Source: Chryseobacterium sp.
GTDB taxonomy: Bacteria; Bacteroidota; Bacteroidia; Flavobacteriales; Weeksellaceae
Assembly (NCBI GenBank): GCA_030146295.1
Contig: JASLCD010000202.1
Coordinates: 1-64,000 of the forward strand
Direction of reading: 5' to 3'
Length of the DNA: 64,000 nucleotides
Shown: positions 44,335-53,634 of the stretch, piece after piece
Position numbering within the stretch: the first letter of the stretch is position 1
Layout of the letters: each line of letters starts with the position of its first letter
Program-made: the position numbers and the translations under genes
The notes under the pieces: generated by a model
Told to the model about the DNA's origin: nothing
The model's input: only the letters and a program-made list of their open reading frames with translations
Databases searched by the model: none

Positions 44335-45216
44335 TCATGATACTGTTGATTTTTCTAAAAATATATCAACAGTATTATTAATAGCCAGATAATGTAATGA
44401 TTTATAATAGCGATACAGATAATCATATATTATCATCTCAAATATTCTTTGATTGGAGACAAACAATCTATTAATATTCATATGAAAGAAACTTTTAAAG
44501 AAAGCCTCCACAGCAACCTCTAAAGTTTGATTCTTACTATGGTAAATAATATTTTGTAATATTAAAACCATCTCGTCAATATTGGAAATAACAGCTTCTC
44601 TTTCTTCCGCAAACTCTTCAGATTTTATAAAATCTATGAACTGCGGTTTAAAAGCTCTGTATTTTTTATCTAACTGACTGTTAAGTCTTTTATCTGCATT
44701 AAATTCCTTTTTAAAAGCTATATTATAACTGTGTAGCCATTCCGTCTTTTCATAAACAGAAAGATTAAGCTTATCTAATAGTGTATCAATATAAAATAGA
44801 GAAATAATGATTTTTTCTTCATCATCATAATCCAAACATTGTATGGAAAATTCACTATTTCTGTAAAATAATGTTTCTGCATCTTCAATGGTATTTCTGC
44901 CATACCTTTCGATCTCTCTTTTGTAGATGTCTGTCTGAATAGACGAAATCTCACCACTGGCAACAAATTCCTGCAGAACAACATTGATTCTTTCAAGAAC
45001 TTTGTTATATTCTTCAGTGTTATATAAATTAAATCTTATTCTTAGATGTGGTTTAGGATCATTATAACGAATAAAAAACCATTTTGATATATATTTTGCC
45101 TCATGAAGATAGACAACTAAAGGCATAATTACCTCTTCCAGAATCAGATCTGAAGTTTTTACACCTGTATAAATTTTCATGTAAAGCCATTCGCTGCCAA
45201 TAATAAATTGTCTCAT
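44335..45216 (-). CDS. SpaB_C / thiopeptide-type elimination domain protein
   Basis: A 293-residue protein (MRQFIIGSEWLYMKIYTGVK...WFFIRYNDPKPHLRIRFN...ERYGRNTIEDAETLFYRNSEFSI), the hallmark of the SpaB_C domain (elimination domain) of class I LanB, here a separate polypeptide as in thiopeptide systems. It is 12 bases behind the LanB N-terminal protein, with which it would work: LanB glutamylates Ser/Thr and this protein eliminates glutamate to make dehydroamino acids. It ends the operon. Confidence 0.88.
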   Translation of the reverse strand: MRQFIIGSEWLYMKIYTGVKTSDLILEEVIMPLVVYLHEAKYISKWFFIRYNDPKPHLRIRFNLYNTEEYNKVLERINVVLQEFVASGEISSIQTDIYKREIERYGRNTIEDAETLFYRNSEFSIQCLDYDDEEKIIISLFYIDTLLDKLNLSVYEKTEWLHSYNIAFKKEFNADKRLNSQLDKKYRAFKPQFIDFIKSEEFAEEREAVISNIDEMVLILQNIIYHSKNQTLEVAVEAFFKSFFHMNINRLFVSNQRIFEMIIYDYLYRYYKSLHYLAINNTVDIFLEKSTVS

Positions 45217-45228
45217 TTCCCTTATTAA

Positions 45229-47421
45229 TTATTTTCCCTTTTCATTTTTATACATCGGGAAAATAAATTCACGCTTAAAATTATCTTGAGTATTATATAA
45301 AAATTCTTCAATTATAATATATTCTTCATTCTTAATATGATCAATAAAAATTTTCAACAAATCATAATTTTCTAAATTAAGGGTCAATTTATGATCCGAT
45401 TTTACCAGTTGTACCCATTGCGGGATGTGTCTTATTTTTCTCCACGCTTCAATTTTTGAAAACAGTAAGTCTTTCTGATGGACAGATAAGGAAAACTGTT
45501 TAATTTCTTTTTCTGTAATTTTCCACGAAGCTTTAGACAGAACAATATTATTGTATTCAACTCTAGGAAAAAAATGATAAATATTTTTCAAATCTCCCCA
45601 GGTAAAATATAATCCTGACCTAAGTTTTTGAGATTTCAGATCACATAAAAAATGATAAATCGGTAGACTATTTGTTGAGTAATTATGAGCATTGGTTAGA
45701 TATGGTTTAATTTCTTTATTAAATTTCTTTGACCGTAAAATGATTCTATCATTCTTTAAAGAAATATATAGATCATCTGCATATATTTGATTTTCCCTGG
45801 GCAGCACAGATTGTGCTAAATACGGAATTTCATATTGCCGCAGTGTAGGCCGTCTTATCACATTGCCTATTCTGGCTTCCGGAAGATGAATAATTTCCGC
45901 CGTTATATCATCTGAATTTAGAGCTTCTTCTTTTTTTGCAATTGTGCTCGTTAAATCTTTCACTTCCGATTTCTCTGAACAAAATCTCCCTAAAAGATTA
46001 GCAGCGCTCGCTCCTCCGCTTCTGTTTATATACAGTTTCTCTACATTATTTTCAGTATTTATTTCAGCTAAAAAAGATAAGGTCTCGGGTAAATTATCCC
46101 AATTTTCTACAAAATCTTTAAAATCATCATCTGTAAGCTGAATAATATGCTTATCCTCTACTAAAGCTTCTTGTAATTTTTCATTTAGAATTTGCTGAAT
46201 CGGATTAAGTTCAATTTTTATATTTTGTTTTTTTTGAGATGATGGTAATGCTAAATCATCAAGATAAGTATGCAGCCCCTTAGCAGTCATATCTTGTCTA
46301 TAACCAATCCCAACCTCTGTATCTAAAGCATACGTTAAGGGAACTTCCTGCCCTTCAAATCTTTCATAAAAGGCTTTTTTAAACTTCTCAAAATGATTAT
46401 CACTGTTGTGTACTGTAATTTTATTTAAAAAGCTTATGGCTTTTTTCAGATCTTTCTTTAATTGAGGATTAACACTAAATTCTCCTTTAAAATAAAGATC
46501 TGTCTGAAAGAGATATTTTTTTTCATATTCTGTTTGAAGTGATTTTATTAAATCTTCAATTTCAGAATAGAGAATAATTGAATTACCAATGTTAAAATCT
46601 AATTCGTACAGTCGTTTTTTTATCAAATGCAGAATTTCAACCTCTTTTACAGCTCCTATTTTATTCAATGTAAAAATCAAGGTATCTAAAAAATCTTTTC
46701 CTGATACATTTGCTTCAATCTCACTTACTAAAATTTGATTATCTATTAGTTCTTCTACAAATTCCTGAGCTTCAGATGGAGAGATATCCTCATTAGTGAC
46801 GATTTCAGCAATCTGCCTTATAGTTTTACCTTGCTGTGAAAAAATCAATATTTGTTGTAACTCATGTGATTGAGCCACCGATGAAATGATATATTCTCTC
46901 TTACCCCCAACATTTACATATTCTACATATCGGAATTTACGCCCTATTTTATAAATACTGTTATTCGGAAAAAATAATATTTGTTCTCTAATTTCAGTAA
47001 TTGTCAAAAAATATTGAGCCAAATTAACTAAGAAATGCATATCCAATTTTGTATCTCTTATAAAATCAATCTGTATTTCCTTGTTTATGTCACCATTGAA
47101 AGTGCCCATTCCAACACCAGAAAACAAACCAAAAGGAGTACAGCGGGTACTCATTCGGTTATAATATTTCAGGATGGTATTTTTTAATTTTTGATTATGT
47201 TTTAAAGGCAGCTCTTTATTTGAAAGCCATTGAATAATTTCTTTGTGTAAATATGGTGATGCAAGGTAAATAGCTTCCTGAAAAATATCGTCAGCAGCTA
47301 TTTTTTTTAATTCCTCATCTGAAATCTCTTCTTTATCAAACGTTTTAATGAAATTTTCATAGGTAAATAAAGGAGAACGGACAATGAATTTTTCAAAAAA
47401 CTGATATGGGAATCTTGACAT
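45229..47421 (-). CDS. Lantibiotic dehydratase, glutamylation (LanB N-terminal) protein
   Basis: A 730-residue protein. The start reads SRFPYQFFEKFIVRSPLFTYENF and the conserved LanB block is YYNRMSTRCTPFGLFSGVGMG (~88-108). Further blocks are RDTKLDMHFLVNLAQYF and RPTLRQYEIPYLAQSVLP. It lacks the C-terminal SpaB_C region, which is the next gene, so this is a split dehydratase. Substrate: the small Lys/Gly-rich precursor at 49678. The spacing to the peptidase gene is 2 bases. There is no LanC cyclase in the cluster. Confidence 0.9.
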   Translation of the reverse strand: MSRFPYQFFEKFIVRSPLFTYENFIKTFDKEEISDEELKKIAADDIFQEAIYLASPYLHKEIIQWLSNKELPLKHNQKLKNTILKYYNRMSTRCTPFGLFSGVGMGTFNGDINKEIQIDFIRDTKLDMHFLVNLAQYFLTITEIREQILFFPNNSIYKIGRKFRYVEYVNVGGKREYIISSVAQSHELQQILIFSQQGKTIRQIAEIVTNEDISPSEAQEFVEELIDNQILVSEIEANVSGKDFLDTLIFTLNKIGAVKEVEILHLIKKRLYELDFNIGNSIILYSEIEDLIKSLQTEYEKKYLFQTDLYFKGEFSVNPQLKKDLKKAISFLNKITVHNSDNHFEKFKKAFYERFEGQEVPLTYALDTEVGIGYRQDMTAKGLHTYLDDLALPSSQKKQNIKIELNPIQQILNEKLQEALVEDKHIIQLTDDDFKDFVENWDNLPETLSFLAEINTENNVEKLYINRSGGASAANLLGRFCSEKSEVKDLTSTIAKKEEALNSDDITAEIIHLPEARIGNVIRRPTLRQYEIPYLAQSVLPRENQIYADDLYISLKNDRIILRSKKFNKEIKPYLTNAHNYSTNSLPIYHFLCDLKSQKLRSGLYFTWGDLKNIYHFFPRVEYNNIVLSKASWKITEKEIKQFSLSVHQKDLLFSKIEAWRKIRHIPQWVQLVKSDHKLTLNLENYDLLKIFIDHIKNEEYIIIEEFLYNTQDNFKREFIFPMYKNEKGK

Positions 47422-47423
47422 TT

Positions 47424-49598
47424 TTATTTTTTAATTTCCTTAAACTTATAATCAGGATGTCCTAATTGCCATAATGCAAATGCAAAAGTATCGGCAATAT
47501 TATCATATTTCTGAGCCACAGGAATATCTCCTCCATGACCTCCTTCATAGTCAATTTTCAAGAATATTGGATTTTCGGAACTGTTTGCTGCCAAAAGTTT
47601 TGCGGCAAACTTTGTAGGCATCCAAGGAGAAACCCTCGGGTCATTAATTCCGGAAGTGATTAATGTAGCAGGATATTTTTCGCCCTTTCTAATCTGTTGA
47701 TAAGCATCCATTTCTAATAGCGCCTTGAATTCGGATTCATTATTAAGTGAACCAAACTCTTTTGCGCTGTTCAAACCATTGGGAGTAAACTCCATTCTTG
47801 TTGTATTTACTACTCCTGCATCAATAATAGCAACTTTAAACAAATCCGGCCGTTCTGTTATTGCTCTACCAATAGTTATTCCTCCCGCACTTGCTCCCCA
47901 GATGGCTATTTTATTTTTTGAAGTGTATTTCTCGCTGATCATATATTCGGCACAAGAAATCAGGTCTTTCCAAGAATTCGATTTTGTCATTTTATATCCT
48001 CCTTCATGCCAAGACTCTCCTTTCTCACCACCTCCTCTCACATGGGCAATGGCAACGATTCCTCCTTGCTGAACCCACAACAAATAAGTCTTGGATAAAT
48101 TAGGACTAATATTAGTTCCGTAAGCTCCGTAAGCATATATCAAAACTGAATTATCTGTGTTTTTCTTAACGTTCTTATCATACATTAAAGAAACCGGGAT
48201 ATCCAATCCGTCGTGAGACTTTATGGTAATCTCTTCAGCAATAATATTTTTAAATTCAGGATATTCAATGATCGGAACGATATTTTCCGGAATAAATTTA
48301 TTTTGCAACGAGTCATATTTAAACCTCTCAGAATCGTTTTTCCAACCACTACAAACTACCCAAAAATCATTGGAAGCATCTCCTTTAGAAGTAATTGAAA
48401 CATTTCCGGCAAGAAATGGTAATGGCAATAGGTTCTTGTATTTTTCTTTACATAAGTAAACTTTAGCTTCAACTCCATTCTTTGATGTGCTGAAAACAAA
48501 TCCGTCTTTTAAATTGTGTAAACTTGTAATTACCTCATCGGCTATATTGGAAACTAATATTTTTGCATTTTGAAAATCGGGATTTTGCAATGATGTACTG
48601 TAAATTGCATTTGTTCCATTTTTTTCTGAAATGTAGATAAGCCGATCATCCTTTTCTATAAAATCGGTGATTTTATCTTCCTTTCTAAATAAAAATCTCC
48701 ATTTTTTTTGAGAAAAAATCTCACCAATTGGCATATAATAAGTATCCTTAAATGTTGCAGCACCGGATATTTGCCCAAAAATATATTTTGAATTTTTTGA
48801 AGATAAGCTAATACGAGGAAAATCCTCAGGGTTTATTTTAACCTCGGGATTATTTTGTCTTGACAGTATTATTGTATGTTTTTGAGAACTTTGTCCTATG
48901 GTATATAATACAGATTCCGTATCCTTTAAAAATAGTGGTGATTTGGGCTCGACAACTGGATAATATCTGTAAATAAAGCTGTTATTATCTGAAAGCCATG
49001 TGATACCTCCGCTATCAGAAGGCCAACAATTGGTAAGAATATCCGGCAGTAATTTTCCATGTGATCTATCATAAATTATCATTTCGGAAATCTCTTTACC
49101 ACTTTCCGTCAAAGCAATAACGACTTTTGAACCATCGTAGCTTGGTTTGATATAATTTATCTGATATTTTTTCTTGTTTTCTGGTCTAAAGTTTTCCGGA
49201 TTGAAAACTTCTGTTTCTATTCCATTAAAGTGTATTCTATAAAAAAGTTTTGCTGTTTTTTCTTGTGGCAATCTTTTCAAATAAAAATAAATATCATTAT
49301 CTGTGATATTAAGCTGATTGATAGAAACCGACTGTTTCTTATCAAAGTCCTGCCTTTTATCAATATAAAATTGTCTGTTTGGAATATTCCTTAAAACGGA
49401 TAATGAATATTTCGTCTGATCTTCCATCCATTTTGATGTTGAAGGATCATTCAGGTTTTCCAGATTTCTGTATTCATCGACTATTTTTGATCCAAAATAT
49501 TCATTATTTACAGGCTGGGAAATAGCTGGATTTGTCTTTTGAGCTTTCACTGTTGCACATAAAAATATCAGGAAAAAATATAATTTATATATATACAT
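47424..49598 (-). CDS. Secreted prolyl oligopeptidase (S9 family) in the lanthipeptide cluster
   Basis: A 724-residue protein with a signal peptide (MYIYKLYFFLIFLCATVKA|QK), an N-terminal seven-bladed propeller and a C-terminal alpha/beta hydrolase. Catalytic residues are visible: Ser in WGASAGG (~569), Asp in SGINDPRV (~653), His in EGGHGG (~688). S9A enzymes cut short peptides after proline. The gene overlaps almost directly with LanB, so it likely processes the modified peptide; the precursor has several prolines, including KVINP at the leader end. Precedent: prolyl-oligopeptidase LanPs exist. The cleavage site is inference. Confidence 0.88.
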   Translation of the reverse strand: MYIYKLYFFLIFLCATVKAQKTNPAISQPVNNEYFGSKIVDEYRNLENLNDPSTSKWMEDQTKYSLSVLRNIPNRQFYIDKRQDFDKKQSVSINQLNITDNDIYFYLKRLPQEKTAKLFYRIHFNGIETEVFNPENFRPENKKKYQINYIKPSYDGSKVVIALTESGKEISEMIIYDRSHGKLLPDILTNCWPSDSGGITWLSDNNSFIYRYYPVVEPKSPLFLKDTESVLYTIGQSSQKHTIILSRQNNPEVKINPEDFPRISLSSKNSKYIFGQISGAATFKDTYYMPIGEIFSQKKWRFLFRKEDKITDFIEKDDRLIYISEKNGTNAIYSTSLQNPDFQNAKILVSNIADEVITSLHNLKDGFVFSTSKNGVEAKVYLCKEKYKNLLPLPFLAGNVSITSKGDASNDFWVVCSGWKNDSERFKYDSLQNKFIPENIVPIIEYPEFKNIIAEEITIKSHDGLDIPVSLMYDKNVKKNTDNSVLIYAYGAYGTNISPNLSKTYLLWVQQGGIVAIAHVRGGGEKGESWHEGGYKMTKSNSWKDLISCAEYMISEKYTSKNKIAIWGASAGGITIGRAITERPDLFKVAIIDAGVVNTTRMEFTPNGLNSAKEFGSLNNESEFKALLEMDAYQQIRKGEKYPATLITSGINDPRVSPWMPTKFAAKLLAANSSENPIFLKIDYEGGHGGDIPVAQKYDNIADTFAFALWQLGHPDYKFKEIKK

Positions 49599-49677
49599 GT
49601 TTTAAAATATAAAAACAAATAATAATATGCTGAATCAACATATTATTATTTGTTATACCATTAGTACAAAAAATCAA

Positions 49678-49842
49678 TTAATCTGGACTTGTAGGATCTG
49701 TTCTTGTATCATCTCCATTTTCTAAACCCAGACCGGGGTTTCCTGGCCCCCCTCCTCCTTTAATTGAGCGAGGATTTATAACTTTAGTAAGCTGTAATTT
49801 TTCTAAAGACAATTTTTTTTGACCTTCTTTCTTCTTCTTCAT
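49678..49842 (-). CDS. Class I lanthipeptide-type precursor without cysteine
   Basis: A 54-residue peptide from ATG at 49842 (MKKKKEGQKKLSLEKLQLTK). The longer in-frame start (49878) overlaps the promoter. The KKLSLEKLQLTKV stretch matches the Bacteroidota class I lanthipeptide leader (K-L-S/T-L-x-K-x-x-I/L-x-K-L). The tail, RSIKGGGGPGNPGLGLENGD then DTRTDPTSPD, has Ser/Thr targets but no Cys, so lanthionine rings cannot form; dehydroalanine/dehydrobutyrine or other side-chain changes are expected instead. It is 79 bases before the peptidase gene. Mature product unknown. Confidence 0.72.
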   Translation of the reverse strand: MKKKKEGQKKLSLEKLQLTKVINPRSIKGGGGPGNPGLGLENGDDTRTDPTSPD

Positions 49843-49875
49843 TTCTTTCAAATGATGTTTAAAATTTATGAGTTG

Positions 49876-49906
49876 CAAAGTAAATTATAAATTCTTCCTT
49901 AAACAA
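49876..49906 (-). promoter_or_regulatory. Promoter of the lanthipeptide-type operon
   Basis: Minus-strand -33 TTTG (49906-49903) and -7 TTACTTTG (49883-49876, one mismatch to TAnnTTTG) are 19 bases apart, about 35 bases before the precursor start. Confidence 0.6.
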
Positions 49907-49968
49907 AAACTTATACTCTGAATTTGTAAATTTCGAGTACGGAATTTATATAAACAACTGATAAATAA

Positions 49969-51624
49969 TCAACTATTTATTTCGTTTTTATCAAGTGCTT
50001 TTATGAAATAAGAGGGCAATGTTCCTGTTATCTTGCGAAATGCATTGGTAAATGATTCAGAATTATTATATCCTGCATGGTCAGCAATACTTGAAATTGT
50101 ATATTTTTGAAGCTGAGTATTTGTTCTAAGTTCTTCTACAATATAGTTTATTCTAAGTTCATTTAAGTATTGCGAAAAGTTCTTTCCTTTTAACTCATTT
50201 ACCGATCGTGATAAATAGGCTCTGTTTGTATTCAGTTCTTTCGACAATATCTCTAAGTTCATATTTTTATTTAAAAAACTGTTTCCATTTTCAAATTCCT
50301 GTAATTTTAAACTTAATTGTTTAAGTTTTTCATCTGATAATTTCAATTTTGTTTTTTCTTTTTCACTATCAATCGTTTCAGAAATATCAAGATCAGGTTT
50401 TTCAATGGAAATAACTGGAGATGCTGACTCTGTTAATAACAGATCTGCTTTTTTCTTATATAATTTTACTTTCTTTCTGTTTTTTGCATATAAAAATAAC
50501 AGAACTATTAATAATATACTTCCAATTCCCAGTAACCCAAATAGTTTACTGTTTTTTGAACTTAAGTCGTTAATTAATCTCTCTTTTTCCTTTAATAAAA
50601 GTGGTGTATCATACTTTTTATTAATATCATTAGAAAGTGTATTATTTTTTTTATATAAAATACTGTCTACAGTAAGCAGGCGTTCAATATAGTATAATTG
50701 TTTATCCTTATTATGGAGGTTTTTATAATAATCTATTAAAATCGGATAAACGTCCCTCAATTCTGAAGTGGCATCTTTTGTTTTTATGATAATGGAGTCT
50801 ACTCTCTCAAATTTTTTTAAAAAACGCTCATTATTTAACTTCATGAGACATTTCCCCGAATAGTATTCGCTTAATGCTAAATTTTGAGAGTCAAAAGAAT
50901 TTTTATGTATTATTTCTGAAACCTTAGATAATATATTTAAGGACTTCGTAAAATTTCCTACAAAAAACTCATTAATACCAGAAATCAACAATAAATTTGA
51001 ATACATTTTTGCATTTTTATTCTTTTCGTTTTTCTGAAATCCTAATTTCAGATATTGATTAGAAGTTTCAATTTCCTTACGTTTGCTATAGGTGTATGCT
51101 AGTGCATAAAGGCATCTCACGTAATTAGAATTGTCTGATAAATTATTTTTTTCTAAGAAATCTTTATAATTTAAAAATAAATTTAGGGCTTCGTCGTAGT
51201 TTTCCAACTCCAATTTCAACAATCCGATATTAAAATTAATGAGATTGTAATTTTTACTGTTCTTATCACTTACTTTTCTTGCTTCCAGATAATTATCCAA
51301 CGACTTTGAATATTCTCCATTTAAGTAATAATAGTTTCCTTTGTAGGTATAGCTTTTAGATAAATATTGTAGATTATTTAACCTTGTTGCAACCATAATT
51401 GTACTGTCTAAGTATGGGATCACTTTATCATCGTCAGAAAAACGAGACAGCAACAAATACCCGTCAGCTATTTTTGTGTAATTGTTATCTTTTTTACCGT
51501 TAAAAATCAAATTATTTGCAAAAACTTTAGCTTGCATCGAATCTTTGGTGGCAAATTCTTTTATCCCTTGTGATAAAAAGAGGTTCTGGCAGAAAAGGAA
51601 TAAAAAGAGAGAAATCCTAAGCAT
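49969..51624 (-). CDS. TPR-transmembrane-AraC regulator
   Basis: About 551 residues from ATG at 51624 (MLRISLFLFLFCQNLFLS|QG). A periplasmic TPR array (~40-340; e.g. YTYKGNYYYLNGEYSKSLDNY) precedes one membrane helix (LFGLLGIGSILLIVLLFLY, ~365-384) and a C-terminal AraC-type HTH (~455-545; LEILSKELNTNRAYLSRSVN, ISSIADHAGYNNSESFTNAF). Such proteins sense a periplasmic peptide or signal and act on transcription directly. It is 126 bases upstream of the lanthipeptide precursor, on the same strand, a natural regulator of it, possibly peptide-responsive. Confidence 0.85.
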   Translation of the reverse strand: MLRISLFLFLFCQNLFLSQGIKEFATKDSMQAKVFANNLIFNGKKDNNYTKIADGYLLLSRFSDDDKVIPYLDSTIMVATRLNNLQYLSKSYTYKGNYYYLNGEYSKSLDNYLEARKVSDKNSKNYNLINFNIGLLKLELENYDEALNLFLNYKDFLEKNNLSDNSNYVRCLYALAYTYSKRKEIETSNQYLKLGFQKNEKNKNAKMYSNLLLISGINEFFVGNFTKSLNILSKVSEIIHKNSFDSQNLALSEYYSGKCLMKLNNERFLKKFERVDSIIIKTKDATSELRDVYPILIDYYKNLHNKDKQLYYIERLLTVDSILYKKNNTLSNDINKKYDTPLLLKEKERLINDLSSKNSKLFGLLGIGSILLIVLLFLYAKNRKKVKLYKKKADLLLTESASPVISIEKPDLDISETIDSEKEKTKLKLSDEKLKQLSLKLQEFENGNSFLNKNMNLEILSKELNTNRAYLSRSVNELKGKNFSQYLNELRINYIVEELRTNTQLQKYTISSIADHAGYNNSESFTNAFRKITGTLPSYFIKALDKNEINS

Positions 51625-51661
51625 ATGATCATTTTCAAGAAACAAAAATACGGCTTTTTTA

Positions 51662-51945
51662 CATTTTCAAGACAACAAAAAATACGCGCTACATATCAAT
51701 GACTTAGCCAACATCCATTCCTCTGCATTTATAAATTCTATACAACAAAAATTATTTGCTGTGAATACCCGAATTCTAAAAAACGATCAAATACAAACTT
51801 CGGGATATGAATTGATTAATCAAATAAAAAATATTGTAGTCACATTCCTGGCAGCTACTTTTGTTGTACACGGAAAAATGACTTTAGGGGAGCTGCTTAG
51901 TGTATCATATATTGTGGGACAAATGAATGCTCTGCTCACCAAAAG
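51662..51945 (+). pseudogene. Truncated peptidase-containing ABC exporter (transmembrane part)
   Basis: An open frame from about 51662 (HFQDNKKYALHINDLANIHS) through AVNTRILKNDQIQTSGYELI, LINQIKNIVVTFLAATFVVH and GKMTLGELLSVSYIVGQMNA matches the last transmembrane helices of bacteriocin-type ABC exporters. The N-terminal peptidase domain and the nucleotide-binding domain are both missing. The frame then runs into a terminator hairpin. A GTG at 51761 is in frame but the homologous reading begins earlier. It is a remnant, divergent from the AraC gene. Confidence 0.65.
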
Positions 51946-51947
51946 CC

Positions 51948-51984
51948 AAATAGCGCCAACTGAAAACAGTTGGCGCTATTTTTA
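51948..51984. terminator. Strong bidirectional terminator next to the ABC relic
   Basis: AAATAGCGCCAACTG (51948-51962), loop AAAA, CAGTTGGCGCTATTT (51967-51981), T-rich tail on both strands. It also ends the aspartate kinase transcript. Confidence 0.9.
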
Positions 51985-52142
51985 TATTTTTTATAATAAA
52001 TCAGGTTATTATATATTATATCTGCTAAGATGATCCACCTGTACAAAAGTAATGCCTTGTGATACAGGAGCTGTATTTTGAGATCGCTAAGTTGAATTAA
52101 ATTTTATAGTATTTTTATCTTCTTCACTACCTGTCTATTTTT

Positions 52143-53462
52143 CTAAAATAGCCTGTTGTGTAGTGATCTCAAAGCTTCTACCTTAAAAACAGAAGGAACT
52201 AATAATGAAATATTATTTTCACTTCCTCCGTAGGAAATCATTCGTATTGGAATATGCTTCACTGCTTCAGAGACAATAGTTGCATATCCGTGATTATTTT
52301 TCCTGAAATCACCTACAATACATATAATAGATTGCTCACCATCAATTTCAACAGCTGAAAAGGTGTTTAGTTCTCTTATAATTTCAGAAAGATTATCCGT
52401 GTGATCAATGGTAAGAGAAACTGCTACTTCAGAAGTTGTAATCATATCTATAGGTGTTTTGTATCGTTCAAAAATTTCAAAAACCTTTCTCAAGAAACCA
52501 TAGGCCATCAGCATACGTGAAGATTGAATACGAATAGCCGTAATTCCATCTTTAGCAGCGATTGCCACAATTTGATTTTGATTGGTAACCTCTCCAGAAA
52601 TCAATGTTCCGACGGCAGATGGATTCATGGTATCTAATAACCTTACAGGAACATTATATTTTCTGGCAGGAAACACACTTTGGGGATGAAGAATTTTAGC
52701 CCCAAAATACGATAGTTCAGCTGCTTCATCAAAACTAAGTCTGGCTATAGATTTTGTATTCTGTACATATCTCGGATCATTATTATGAAAACCATCAATA
52801 TCTGTCCAGATTTGAATTTCTTCTGTCTGCAATGCTGCTCCCAGCAAGGAAGCGGTATAATCAGAACCTCCCCTTTGCAGATTATCAACTTCACCCTGAG
52901 CATTTCTGCATATATATCCTTGGGTGATAAATAAAGTATCTTCCGGATATTTTGCAATTTCAACAGCCGCCTGTTTTCTTATTTTATCAATATTGGGTTC
53001 CTTATCTTCATCAATTACCATAAAATCTAATGCTGATAATAATATAGAAGAAACTTCTATTTCCTTTAAGTATAAATGAAAAAGGGTGGTTGAAATAATC
53101 TCACCCTGTGCAAGAATAATACGTTCTGCTGTAGAAGAAAAATTTTTATGTTTGAACTGATAAAAAAGATCAAAAACCTTGTCAATAAAAGCTAAAGCTT
53201 CCAAAATTCCTTTTTCAGTTTTAAACAACTCATTTACAAATTTTATATATTTCTGCTCTAGTTCTTCAATATGCTTGTAGGCTGCTTCAATATCTTTGTT
53301 TTCATAGAGCTCAGATAATTTCACCAAATCATTTGTCGTACCTGAAACAGCTGACAAAACCACCAGATGTTTATCTGATTGCTGAGATGTGATTATTGGT
53401 AATAACTGTTCGATACGCTCCGGACTTCCTACTGAGGTCCCTCCAAATTTCAATACTTTCAT
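52143..53462 (-). CDS. lysC: Aspartate kinase
   Basis: A 439-residue monofunctional aspartokinase catalysing L-aspartate + ATP to aspartyl phosphate, the first step to lysine, threonine and methionine. The kinase domain has MKVLKFGGTSVGS, VLSAVSGTTNDL, ITQGYICRNAQGE, NLQRGGSDYTASLL and WTDIDGF; two ACT domains follow from ~300 (AIRIQSSRMLMAYGFL, IICIVGDFRKNNHG). No homoserine dehydrogenase is fused. Upstream lies a leader peptide and attenuator (below), so expression likely answers to lysine supply; that is inference from RNA layout. Isoenzyme specificity is unknown. Confidence 0.93.
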   Translation of the reverse strand: MKVLKFGGTSVGSPERIEQLLPIITSQQSDKHLVVLSAVSGTTNDLVKLSELYENKDIEAAYKHIEELEQKYIKFVNELFKTEKGILEALAFIDKVFDLFYQFKHKNFSSTAERIILAQGEIISTTLFHLYLKEIEVSSILLSALDFMVIDEDKEPNIDKIRKQAAVEIAKYPEDTLFITQGYICRNAQGEVDNLQRGGSDYTASLLGAALQTEEIQIWTDIDGFHNNDPRYVQNTKSIARLSFDEAAELSYFGAKILHPQSVFPARKYNVPVRLLDTMNPSAVGTLISGEVTNQNQIVAIAAKDGITAIRIQSSRMLMAYGFLRKVFEIFERYKTPIDMITTSEVAVSLTIDHTDNLSEIIRELNTFSAVEIDGEQSIICIVGDFRKNNHGYATIVSEAVKHIPIRMISYGGSENNISLLVPSVFKVEALRSLHNRLF

Positions 53463-53491
53463 AATAAGATTAATTGTTAATTTTTATCAAT

Positions 53492-53523
53492 AAAAAAAAA
53501 GAGCCTGTCGTGATGACAAGCTC
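53492..53523 (-). terminator. Attenuator terminator in the aspartate kinase leader
   Basis: On the minus strand the stem GAGCTTGTC / GACAGGCTC (plus coordinates 53523-53501, one G-T pair) is followed by nine T (53500-53492), only 30 bases before the start codon. A full terminator in front of a gene means conditional read-through. Confidence 0.85.
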
Positions 53524-53566
53524 CTTTTTTATTTAATTTCTAACCAATAGGAAAATGACTCACGAC
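53507..53566 (-). promoter_or_regulatory. Antiterminator pairing of the aspartate kinase leader
   Basis: GTCGTGA at the end of the leader ORF (53566-53560) is perfectly complementary to TCACGAC (53513-53507) in the loop and 3' arm of the terminator stem. If a ribosome stalls early, the two pair and the terminator cannot form. Confidence 0.65.
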
Positions 53567-53616
53567 GTTGGACGTAAGTACTGTTTCTTTCCTTTTTTTA
53601 AGTTAGATACTATCAT
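53560..53616 (-). CDS. Leader peptide MIVSNLKKGKKQYLRPTS of the aspartate kinase
   Basis: An 18-codon ORF on the minus strand. Lysine codons occupy positions 7, 8, 10 and 11 (53598-53584); Thr comes just before the end. Its stop codon overlaps the antiterminator segment GTCGTGA. A ribosome paused at the lysines would leave GTCGTGA free; one at the stop would cover it. The arrangement is that of amino-acid attenuation by charged tRNA-Lys. Confidence 0.65.
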   Translation of the reverse strand: MIVSNLKKGKKQYLRPTS

Positions 53617-53634
53617 TTTCTTTTTTTTGCTGGG

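Noticed and set aside
51761..52033. 90-codon protein starting at GTG 51761
   Set aside because: The similarity to ABC exporters starts earlier in the same frame and ends before the terminator, so the GTG start and the tail beyond it are artefacts of a truncated gene.
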